13,546 bases of DNA, from contig CAYSWB010000030.1 in assembly GCA_964434575.1 (NCBI GenBank), forward strand, positions 1-13,546. The letters run 5' to 3'. The position numbers and the translations under genes were made by a program. The stretch comes from DAORHV01 sp964434575 (lineage in GTDB: Bacteria; Patescibacteriota; Gracilibacteria; Peribacterales; Peribacteraceae). The notes under the pieces are model-generated. The model saw only the letters and a program-made list of their open reading frames with translations, ran no database searches and was not told where the DNA came from. This document shows, piece after piece, positions 6,744-12,405 of the stretch (positions are counted from its first letter, which is position 1; every line of letters begins with the position of its first letter).

Positions 6744-6772
6744 AGCATACCGAATACGCCGTGTGATACCAA
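6744..6772 (-). promoter_or_regulatory. Promoter for the methyltransferase run, leaderless arrangement
   Basis: Minus strand: TTGGTA (6767-6772, 4/6), 17-base spacer, TATGCT (6744-6749, 4/6), then seven bases to ATG 6736. The spacing is ideal although the hexamers are imperfect. It is divergent from the sigma-factor promoter. Confidence 0.5.
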
Positions 6773-6821
6773 AGCGTTCGCAGTGCCCAGCGGTATTGCC
6801 GGCGGATAAGCGGTCGTATTT

Positions 6822-6850
6822 TTGACGCGGCCTCTTTTTTCTATTCTAAT
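6822..6850 (+). promoter_or_regulatory. Promoter for the sigma-factor gene, leaderless arrangement
   Basis: TTGACG (6822-6827, 5/6), 17-base spacer containing a T-run, TCTAAT (6845-6850, 5/6), then six bases to ATG 6857. There is no room for a ribosome binding site between the expected start point and the ATG. Confidence 0.7.
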
Positions 6851-6856
6851 CCAGAT

Positions 6857-7396
6857 ATGAGTGAGCGGATGTCAAACAGCAGGGAATTTTCTCCGGATGG
6901 CATACCTCCGCGCTGCGTCACGTTTGTGATGAAGTACTGCTCCACCTGCTGGCGCAACGCCCGCTTGCATGGCGACAACTGGCCCGATGCCACGCAGGAA
7001 GTCGTCGAGATCCTGCTGGAAGAACGCTTGGGGAGTGTGGGGGCCGCATGGGCGGCCATGACCGACAATCCGGGCGGCGACGAACGCGCGGAGCTGGTCC
7101 GTGCCGTGGACCGCGTAAAGAAGCGCTACCTGCGCGCCAGGCGGCATGAGGCCATTGTGCTGCCGATCCCCGATGACACCGACCGCGTGGAACGCGAGCG
7201 TGGAGCCCTCTGGGCAGCGGTCGAGCACCTGTTGAACGGACTTTCCGCCATCCAGCAGACCATCGTCAGGCTTACGCGCGAGGGATGGTCGGTGCCCGAC
7301 ATCGCGGCCCAAGTCGGCAAATCCAGGGATATCGTCTCCGATGAAAAGTACAAGGCGCTCAAGAAGCTCCGCCAGATGTTGGGAACCCCCGCATAA
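6857..7396 (+). CDS. Divergent ECF-type sigma-70 family factor
   Basis: 179 residues, the usual ECF length. The N-terminal half (about 20-95) resembles region 2: the DATQEVVEILLEE segment (44-56) corresponds to the conserved D-A-[ED]-D-x-[TV]-Q-E-V-F of the -10-binding region, and VKKRYLRARR (87-96) to its basic end. The C-terminal part (about 128-176) resembles region 4: LSAIQQTIVRLTREGWS, a helix-turn-helix (VPDIAAQVGKSRDIVSDEKY) and the typical ending KALKKLRQML. Such factors direct RNA polymerase to a small regulon, usually held by an anti-sigma factor; no anti-sigma gene is beside it here. A phage- or plasmid-type regulator with only the region-4 helix-turn-helix is the alternative. The promoter is of housekeeping type, not an obvious autoregulated ECF promoter. 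A terminator follows directly after the stop. Confidence 0.7.
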   Translation: MSERMSNSREFSPDGIPPRCVTFVMKYCSTCWRNARLHGDNWPDATQEVVEILLEERLGSVGAAWAAMTDNPGGDERAELVRAVDRVKKRYLRARRHEAIVLPIPDDTDRVERERGALWAAVEHLLNGLSAIQQTIVRLTREGWSVPDIAAQVGKSRDIVSDEKYKALKKLRQMLGTPA

Positions 7397-7400
7397 AACA

Positions 7401-7430
7401 AAAGACTCCTTACGGAGCCTTTGTGTTTGT
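7401..7430. terminator. Intrinsic terminator after the sigma gene, possibly bidirectional
   Basis: Stem AAAGACTCC (7401-7409) with GGAGCCTTT (7414-7422), loop TTAC, one A-C mismatch. On the plus strand it is followed by TTTGTGTTTGTGTTT-like sequence; on the minus strand the stem is followed by a better T-rich tail (TTTTGTTTTA), so it could also stop minus-strand transcription from the gap. Confidence 0.75.
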
Positions 7431-7440
7431 GTTTCTCCGG

Positions 7441-7830
7441 CGATGTCGGGCGTGCCGTGAGGCGTGACCGAGACGCTGATGGAGAGTGGAAGGGGAGGAG
7501 CCCTGTGACGCTGCTGTGCTGCGGTCGCTTGTTTCTCCTCGTGACCAGGCGAGGTCCCCGGACCGGTTTGCCACGAGTCCGTTTGAAGGGAGCAGGGGAA
7601 ACACTGGGGAGTGAGGGGTGTGCATTCCGCGGGGGGTCCTCGCCCGTCGCGGAACGGCTTTGCAGAGCAGAGAGAAGGATGACTACGAGGAAGTACAGAC
7701 GCACCTATACCCAGAATTGTGCAATAGATGCAAGGAAGTGTGGCCGGGAGGAACGAGTGCAGCAAGCGCCCGTAGGCATCATCCTCTCTGATCGACGGTG
7801 GTGTGAGGGAGCGGGTCGTTTTGGTGTGGT
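7441..7830 (+). ncRNA. Candidate structured non-coding RNA (unassigned)
   Basis: No reading frame here looks like protein, while the plus strand is purine-rich with many short complementary pairs: GAGGAG (7495-7500) with CTCCTC (7535-7540), CGGAC (7559-7563) with GTCCG (7577-7581), and TTCCGCG (7625-7631) with CGCGGAA (7648-7654). A strong intrinsic terminator at 7831-7850 would end it on the plus strand. I looked for the signature elements of RNase P RNA, tmRNA and group I/II introns and did not find them. A hairpin at 7566-7602 has an SRP-like 3' side but lacks the conserved 5' side and GGAA-type loop. The 5' end is unknown and no clear promoter is visible. Strand and existence are inferences. 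Confidence 0.35.
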
Positions 7831-7850
7831 GTCCGGCCGGACGTTTTTTT
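7831..7850 (+). terminator. Intrinsic terminator with a perfect palindrome and seven Ts
   Basis: GTCCGGCCGGAC (7831-7842) is a perfect palindrome forming a GC-rich stem, followed by G and TTTTTTT (7844-7850). It is oriented for plus-strand transcripts. No protein gene lies directly upstream, so it implies a plus-strand RNA ending here. Confidence 0.7.
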
Positions 7851-8115
7851 GCTCTCGAGGGAGTGTGTGTTTGGACTGTTGGTGTGAAGATCTCTTGTCG
7901 GGAAGATTGTTTCCCGGAAGTGATCGTTCAATCATATTCATTGGCGGAAATTCAGCAAGCCTTAGGGCTGGAGCGGACTCTGTTCGCATGGTATGAATAC
8001 ATTTTGTACTCTAGATTTGTCATGGTCCTTTTTGGCTAGCGCTCAACACGAAGTACACATTTTTTCGCCAATACCAAATTCAGCCCTTTCCCAAGCCATT
8101 TCATACTTTTAAAAC
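7851..8115. other. AT-richer gap without a recognisable gene
   Basis: Composition is clearly less GC-rich than the genes around it. I see an inverted repeat CGGGAA-N6-TTCCCG (7899-7916) without a T-tract, and several T-runs (8029-8033, 8060-8065). Short open frames exist on both strands but have codon use unlike the host genes and no matching promoter. It also forms the 3' flank of the minus-strand gene ending at 8116; I see no strong terminator for that gene. Confidence 0.5.
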
Positions 8116-8766
8116 TTAGGCGACGGTTTGGGAAGGGTAGTACGCGGCTTTCATCTTCCTGTGCGTGTCAGCCAAGGTTGTCATGACGGCCGCTCCGGAT
8201 TCGAGGTTTTGCTTGGCGCTACGGAGGCGGAAACCGGTATCGATGAGCTGCGGCACGATGTCTTTGGTGCGGTTCGGCGGAATTCCTCCGCGCAGCTGCT
8301 CCAGTTCATCGAGCATCGCGCCCAGTTCGCCTGCAGCCGCCAAGAATGCGGCCGAACCCTCCTCCGCGTACGCTGCCAATCCGTCAAAGCGGTCCGAGAG
8401 CCCTTCGAGCAGGATCACCCGGCACACGGCTTTGTCCAGCCAGCGCTTGGCGCCCAGCATCCACTGGTCCACGCGGGAGCTGCTGCCGGCCAGGTATGCG
8501 TCGTCTTCCAGTTCGCTCTTCGCACTGCTTTCGTCGTGCTTCTGCCAACCCAGCAGCCGCATGGTCATGGCGGCCTGGCGGGCCGACATGCCCTTGAGCT
8601 TCTTCAGCGCCTTCGCGTCGTAGGCGCGCACGCCTTCACCGATTTCCACGTGCGACGTGGTGTGCGGGCCGTTCAGGGTCACCGCGCCCGGCTGCACGCG
8701 CAGGAAATAGCCGTGGTTCATGTACTCGGTGGTGTTGGGGCCGTCGTTAGGACTGGTGGCTTCCAT
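8116..8766 (-). CDS. Hypothetical soluble helical protein
   Basis: 216 residues, family not recognised. The N-terminal third (about 17-48) looks beta-like (YFLRVQPGAVTLNG, TTSHVEIGEG) and the rest is mostly helical: KALKKLKGMSARQAAMTMRLLGW (52-74), DQWMLGAKRWLDKAVCRVILLEGL (100-123), and a long Ala/Leu/Glu region (128-160) followed by R/K-rich helices. There is no signal peptide or membrane segment. ATG 8766 is chosen because a promoter ends 11 bases upstream; ATG 8721 (MNHGYFL) is an alternative. GC-rich third positions mark it as a normal host gene. It stands alone, divergent from the 35-residue ORF. Confidence 0.7.
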   Translation of the reverse strand: MEATSPNDGPNTTEYMNHGYFLRVQPGAVTLNGPHTTSHVEIGEGVRAYDAKALKKLKGMSARQAAMTMRLLGWQKHDESSAKSELEDDAYLAGSSSRVDQWMLGAKRWLDKAVCRVILLEGLSDRFDGLAAYAEEGSAAFLAAAGELGAMLDELEQLRGGIPPNRTKDIVPQLIDTGFRLRSAKQNLESGAAVMTTLADTHRKMKAAYYPSQTVA

Positions 8767-8777
8767 GGTGGCCGGTG

Positions 8778-8806
8778 ACTGTAATCCCGGTCGTTTGCCG
8801 GGTCAA
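8778..8806 (-). promoter_or_regulatory. Promoter for the 8766 gene, with an inverted repeat in the spacer
   Basis: Minus strand: TTGACC (8801-8806, 5/6), 17-base spacer, TACAGT (8778-8783, 4/6), then 11 bases to ATG 8766, giving at most a few bases of leader. CCCGG-N7-CCGGG (8786-8790/8798-8802) sits inside the spacer and overlaps the -35, a placement that would suit a repressor operator. Confidence 0.5.
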
Positions 8807-8855
8807 ATGCCAAACGGACCGGCCGGGACGCATAGGCGTTCGTCCATGATTGTAT

Positions 8856-8884
8856 TTGCTAAAATAATGAAAATGTTGTATAGT
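8856..8884 (+). promoter_or_regulatory. Promoter upstream of the 35-residue ORF
   Basis: TTGCTA (8856-8861, 4/6), 17-base spacer, TATAGT (8879-8884, 5/6), in an AT-rich island (about 8847-8891). Initiation near 8891 leaves a leader of about nine bases (ACACACACA type) with no Shine-Dalgarno sequence. A second -10-like hexamer, TATAAA (8886-8891), would start within the ATG itself. Confidence 0.6.
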
Positions 8885-8899
8885 ATATAAAACACACAC

Positions 8900-9007
8900 A
8901 TGCCAGAACGTATCGACTCCAAGACCATCCCGCAGACTGTTCATGCCGCCCCCTCTCTCCACCCGGAGACCGGAAGCGGCGCGTTCGCCGTGGCAAAGGG
9001 GGAGTGA
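8900..9007 (+). CDS. Predicted small protein of 35 residues
   Basis: The frame ATG 8900 to TGA 9005-9007 encodes a polar peptide starting MPERIDSKTIPQTVHAAP and ending FAVAKGE. It is not recognised and has no membrane or signal segment. Three things support it: a good promoter placed just upstream, strongly GC-ending codons like the neighbouring genes (ATC GAC TCC AAG ACC ATC CCG CAG), and a hairpin terminator 34 bases after the stop. The whole unit from promoter to terminator is about 210 bases. The alternative is a small RNA whose reading frame is accidental. Confidence 0.45.
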   Translation: MPERIDSKTIPQTVHAAPSLHPETGSGAFAVAKGE

Positions 9008-9040
9008 GGAGAGGGCTGAAACCGCAACCGATTCGTTGTT

Positions 9041-9070
9041 AACGGAGGACCTCGACCACCCTCCGTTTTC
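9041..9070 (+). terminator. Hairpin terminator after the small ORF
   Basis: AACGGAGG (9041-9048) pairs with CCTCCGTT (9060-9067) across an 11-base loop; the stem runs into TTTT then C. The T-tract is short, so it may be weak, but its position between the small ORF and the DedA promoter fits. Confidence 0.6.
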
Positions 9071-9096
9071 GTAATGCGCCGTCCGGCGCCGGCGGC

Positions 9097-9102
9097 TAGA
9101 AT
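9097..9102 (+). promoter_or_regulatory. -10 element of the DedA gene
   Basis: TAGAAT (5/6) ends seven bases before ATG 9110. No good -35 is visible at 16-18 bases. The identical hexamer stands at the same distance before the gene starting at 12341, which supports it. Confidence 0.45.
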
Positions 9103-9109
9103 GCCGGCC

Positions 9110-9775
9110 ATGCATCACATCGTTTCCGAAGTCATGGCGTGGCTCCAGGCGTTCGCCCAGCAGGTCCCGCTCGAATTATTCGTGTTCGTCGGCGGCATCG
9201 TCGAGGAGGTCATCGCGCCCGTGCCGTCCCCGCTGGTCGCCACCTTGGCCGGCGGCATCGCCAAGGAGCAAGGATACGGCTGGCCCGCGTTGTTCTTGGT
9301 CTGCGCCATCGGCGTGCTGGGCAAGACGATCGGCGCGTATCTGTTCTACGTCATCATCGACAAATTCGAGGACGTGCTCACCCCCCGCTTCGGCAAATTC
9401 CTGGGCGTCTCGCACGAGGAGATCGAGACGTTCGGCAAACGTTTCGGCGGCGGCTGGAAGGACGGCGTCGTGCTGTTCCTCATCCGCTCGATTCCCATGA
9501 TGCCGTCCACGCCCGTGTCCATGGCGTGCGGACTGGTGAAGCTGCGCACCCGCACGTTCCTGCTGGCTACGTACTGCGGCTTCCTGCTGCGCGAGATGTT
9601 TTTCATGGTGCTGGGATACAGCGGCATCGCCGCCGCCGGGCTGCTGGCCGGATTCAGCAGCGCCGAAGGCGTCATCAACGCCCTCATCGCCCTTACCGCA
9701 TTCATCATCATCGCCTGGCTGTACTGGCGCAGGCGCAAAGGAACCCTCATGGGCCTGCTCGGCAAAAAAGACTAA
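9110..9775 (+). CDS. DedA/VTT-domain membrane protein
   Basis: 221 residues with the DedA (SNARE-associated/VTT) layout: a first re-entrant hydrophobic region with VGGIVEEVIAPVPSP (27-41), carrying the family acidic-then-proline pattern; a membrane segment with GKTIGAYLFYVIIDKF (71-86); a charged loop including FGKRFGGGWKD (108-118); the hallmark FLIRSIPMMPSTPVSMACG (123-141) with Arg126 and Pro129; and two C-terminal helices before a basic end. DedA-family proteins include lipid scramblases and flippases for undecaprenyl phosphate or phosphatidylethanolamine and support envelope and pH homeostasis; which lipid this one moves is unknown. ATG 9110 is preferred over ATG 9074 because the -10 TAGAAT lies between them. 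Its TAA overlaps the glycosyltransferase stop by four bases, tail to tail. Confidence 0.88.
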   Translation: MHHIVSEVMAWLQAFAQQVPLELFVFVGGIVEEVIAPVPSPLVATLAGGIAKEQGYGWPALFLVCAIGVLGKTIGAYLFYVIIDKFEDVLTPRFGKFLGVSHEEIETFGKRFGGGWKDGVVLFLIRSIPMMPSTPVSMACGLVKLRTRTFLLATYCGFLLREMFFMVLGYSGIAAAGLLAGFSSAEGVINALIALTAFIIIAWLYWRRRKGTLMGLLGKKD

Positions 9776-11166
9776 GCGTCCGTTGTCCGCAGCCGTTCGA
9801 TCAGCAGGACGCACAGCACGACGGCGACCGGCGCGATGTGCAGCAGGCCGCGGCTGAGTCCCGTTTGCAGGATCGCTTCGTTGGCCAACGACGTGAACGC
9901 GTAAATGCAGAACTGTTCGGCGAGCACCACGCCGAGGAACACGGTCAGCACGTTCCAGCCGCGGCGTCCGTTCAGCGCCACGAGCAGCGGCAGCAGCATG
10001 GGCAGCAGTAGCCAGTTGGGTTCGTGGCTCAGGTGGAACCATATCGCCTGCACGGCGGTGGGAGAGAAGCTGATGCCGAGGCTCGACACGGCCTTGGCGT
10101 TGCCGAACGACAGTCCGTGGGTCCACTTGAACAGAAGCCACGGCAGCACGATGGCCGATGCCGCGAGCGCTGCCGCGATCAGGTTGCGGCGCTCGCCCAG
10201 CTCCTTGCCCGAACTCGCACGCAGCACCGTCCACGCCAGCAGCGCGGCCAGCACGGGGGCGTAGAGCAGCATCGATTCGTTCTTGGTGAACACCAACAGT
10301 CCGATCACCAGGCCTCCGAGCCGCACCCATGTCCGGCGCGCGCCGCCATCACAGCGTCCGGCGAAGAACACGCATGCCGCCGCCGCAAGCACGTGCGCGG
10401 ACACGAACATGTCGGCGTACGGATTCGCGCCGTGGATCAGCATGAGCGGCAACGACGCCAGCGCGTACGTGCCGATCCAGGCAACCGGCATGGAAGCAAA
10501 GCGCCGCAGGAAGAAGTACGTGCTTGCGAGGAGTCCCAAGAACCAGATCATGTGCACGCCGTTCACCAGCGGCTCCTGCCATGACCCGCGCACGGCGGAT
10601 AACCACGTCTTCATCAGCGGTACGGTCGGCGGATACGAGCTGACGCCCGTTTCGGCCTGCACCACGCCGTTGCCCACCGGGATCGTGAGCTCCAGGCGCT
10701 CCAGCACGAAGAACATCTTGCCGCGCATGTTCCAGTTGTTGAACGAATCGTCCCAGTAGGTCGGAACGCTTACCAGATCGTACGTTCCGGCGATGAGCTT
10801 GATGCACGTCCAGAGCAGGAGCATGCCCAGCGCGATCTTCGCCACGCGCGGCACCGGCGCGGACGGATGCGGCTCCGGGCGGTACGACCATGCGGCCCGC
10901 AATCCGCCGTTGCGCCATCCGCAGATGCCCAGCGCCAGCGCGAGCAGCGCGGCAGGAATCGCGAAGCCGGCCAGGTTGAGGCGGGTGAGCCCGGTCCAGT
11001 GGGCGATGAGCGCCGCGAACATCATCAGCGTGACGCCGAGCGACAGCGACCATGCCAGACGCTCCAGTCTGCCCAGCACGGGCGAGCGGCCTTCCACGCA
11101 TGCGATGGCCAGCCAGCCGAGCAGAGCCGGGACGGTGATGCCGATGAGCAGCGCGAGGAACGTCAT
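9772..11166 (-). CDS. Multi-spanning GT-C-type glycosyltransferase (ArnT/PMT/GT39-like)
   Basis: 464 residues with about ten or more hydrophobic segments. Hydrophobic helices lead into a large outside loop with PTYWDDSFNNWNMRGKMFF (135-153); an acidic pair at this place (Asp139-Asp140) is the expected metal/donor-binding site of GT-C enzymes using lipid-linked sugars. ETGVSSYPPTVPL (172-184), HGANPYADMF (245-254) and VFTKNESML (292-300) are further marks seen in bacterial GT39-like proteins. It would transfer a sugar from a polyprenyl-phosphate donor to a glycan or protein outside the membrane; acceptor unknown. ATG 11166 overlaps the upstream stop as ATGA, so it is coupled to the exported protein upstream. 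Its TAG end overlaps the DedA stop. Confidence 0.8.
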   Translation of the reverse strand: MTFLALLIGITVPALLGWLAIACVEGRSPVLGRLERLAWSLSLGVTLMMFAALIAHWTGLTRLNLAGFAIPAALLALALGICGWRNGGLRAAWSYRPEPHPSAPVPRVAKIALGMLLLWTCIKLIAGTYDLVSVPTYWDDSFNNWNMRGKMFFVLERLELTIPVGNGVVQAETGVSSYPPTVPLMKTWLSAVRGSWQEPLVNGVHMIWFLGLLASTYFFLRRFASMPVAWIGTYALASLPLMLIHGANPYADMFVSAHVLAAAACVFFAGRCDGGARRTWVRLGGLVIGLLVFTKNESMLLYAPVLAALLAWTVLRASSGKELGERRNLIAAALAASAIVLPWLLFKWTHGLSFGNAKAVSSLGISFSPTAVQAIWFHLSHEPNWLLLPMLLPLLVALNGRRGWNVLTVFLGVVLAEQFCIYAFTSLANEAILQTGLSRGLLHIAPVAVVLCVLLIERLRTTDA

Positions 11167-12341
11167 GGGAGGATGTCGGGAGTCGCCCTGAAGACGAACG
11201 AGCCGGGTTCGAACGTACCCAGCATGACGCCGGGTTTCGTGATGGCCACGCCTTCCAGCATCAGGCGGCCGTCGGCACTGAGCGTGATGTCCGGGCGGCG
11301 GTACATCACCCAGGTGTCATCGGTGTCGAAGCCGTTGCCGGGCACGGCCGGGTACGTGAGGTAGCGCATGTTTCCCAGGTACGGCCACTCGCGTTCGGCG
11401 AAGAACAGGTAACTCTGGCGGTCGGCCAGCAACGGAGCGGCGAACGCGGCGAAGTCGTAGAAGTTGTCGCGGTCGCGGAACGTGCGGTTCGGCGCCTGGC
11501 CGGAGACGTAGGTGGCGTGGTCGTGCTGCACCCAGGTCAGGAACTCCATTCCCATGCGCAGGTCCAGAAGCAGCCAAACCGCCGCGAAGCCGATGCCCGC
11601 GACCGCCAGCGCGCGCCGGCGCTTCCACGGCGTGCGGCCGCCGAACGCGTACCATGCGGCCAAGGCACCCGTGAGGATCGCCAGGACCCAGAACAGGATG
11701 TAGGTGGTGGAGAGGGTGGTCGGCGGCGGATTGATGTACGCATGCTGGCGCATGACGGGGTTGGTGGCCCACTGCGGTCCCCAGGTGAAGTTGATGGAAT
11801 ACGGGCGGTACTGGTCCATCCACCAGAACGCGGCGGATGTTTCGGCCACGTGCTCGAATGCGTTCCAGCGGGCGAATTCCAGCGTGGATACCAGCGCGGT
11901 GGTATTCGGGGGCAGCGCCAGTCCGATGCGCTTTTCGCCTTCATGCCATTTCTTGGAACCCGAAAGATCGAAACTGGTGACGGCCAGCGTGTCCACCGGC
12001 ACGTCCACGCTCATGCTGTAGGTCTGCGGATCCGCATCGGCGTAGTACGCCCAGACGAATTTGATCTCCGCTCCGGCGGGGCTGCTGGAAAGCAGCCGGC
12101 CCGCATGCGGCAGCCAGTCGAGCCGCGTGTCCGTCAGCAGGGCGCCGGTCGCCGGGCCGGTGCTCAGCAACAGGCCGTCCGGGACTTGTTCCACGTTGAT
12201 TGGGCCCAAGGCCTGCCATTCGGCGTTGGTTTTCCCCGCGCGGAAATCGAGCAGTATCGTTTCCATCGCCATCGCCGATCCCGTCCAGCACAGCAGCATG
12301 GCCGCGAGTGCGGCGGGCCAGAGGCGGCGTGCGGTCTTCAC
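11163..12341 (-). CDS. Exported, membrane-anchored protein coupled to the glycosyltransferase
   Basis: 392 residues from GTG 12341. A textbook signal peptide covers residues 1-25 (K-T-A-R-R, hydrophobic core, AMA before the predicted cleavage site). A beta-rich outer domain follows (about 26-200; METILLDFRAG start, many aromatic residues, WWMDQYRPYSINFTWGPQW near 173-191), then two membrane helices (about 213-232 and 244-261) around a basic loop (PWKRRR), then a second outside domain (YDFAAF, FFAEREWPYLGNMRYLTYP). I do not recognise the family; the first domain may bind carbohydrate. A longer frame opens at ATG 12374, but the -10 TAGAAT (12350-12355) lies inside that extension and the signal peptide begins at the GTG, so 12341 is preferred. 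The 4-base ATGA overlap with the glycosyltransferase suggests the two work as a pair. Confidence 0.75.
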   Translation of the reverse strand: MKTARRLWPAALAAMLLCWTGSAMAMETILLDFRAGKTNAEWQALGPINVEQVPDGLLLSTGPATGALLTDTRLDWLPHAGRLLSSSPAGAEIKFVWAYYADADPQTYSMSVDVPVDTLAVTSFDLSGSKKWHEGEKRIGLALPPNTTALVSTLEFARWNAFEHVAETSAAFWWMDQYRPYSINFTWGPQWATNPVMRQHAYINPPPTTLSTTYILFWVLAILTGALAAWYAFGGRTPWKRRRALAVAGIGFAAVWLLLDLRMGMEFLTWVQHDHATYVSGQAPNRTFRDRDNFYDFAAFAAPLLADRQSYLFFAEREWPYLGNMRYLTYPAVPGNGFDTDDTWVMYRRPDITLSADGRLMLEGVAITKPGVMLGTFEPGSFVFRATPDILP

Positions 12342-12349
12342 AGTCGGCG

Positions 12350-12378
12350 ATTCTACGCAGGCCCGGTTCCTCATGCAA
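12350..12378 (-). promoter_or_regulatory. Promoter for the glycosyltransferase unit, leaderless GTG start
   Basis: Minus strand: TTGCAT (12373-12378, 3/6), 17-base spacer, TAGAAT (12350-12355, 5/6), then eight bases to GTG 12341. The -35 is weak and the -10 good. Confidence 0.5.
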
Positions 12379-12405
12379 AAGGCTTTCCGGGCGCGCCATG
12401 CGCGA

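Noticed and set aside
5102..6766. Plus-strand open frame of 554 codons opposite the methyltransferase
   Set aside because: It is antisense to a gene with clear motifs; long antisense frames are expected from GC-rich codon use, and its product is low-complexity His/Arg/Leu-rich with no domain.
7441..7850. RNase P RNA, tmRNA or group I/II intron in the gap
   Set aside because: I looked for the GAGGAAAGTCC and ACAGAA elements of RNase P, the tRNA-like ends and tag frame of tmRNA, and intron core or domain V sequences on both strands and found none.
7421..7996. Plus-strand frame of 191 codons in the gap
   Set aside because: It begins inside the terminator region, crosses the T7 terminator, and its product has scattered Cys/Arg/Gly with no domain and no codon bias like the host.
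7803..8039. Plus-strand frame of 78 codons with a helix-like end
   Set aside because: It spans a strong terminator and has AT-ending codons unlike its neighbours; no promoter or start signal.
8036..8104. Minus-strand 22-codon frame starting MKWLGKGLNLVLAKK, amphipathic and basic
   Set aside because: Only weak -10-like sequence in front, no -35, AT-rich codons; too short to support without conservation data.
9176..10330. Minus-strand frame of 384 codons opposite dedA and continuing across the glycosyltransferase end
   Set aside because: It runs antisense to DedA and out of frame with the glycosyltransferase; the product is Arg/Ala/Gln-rich without motifs.
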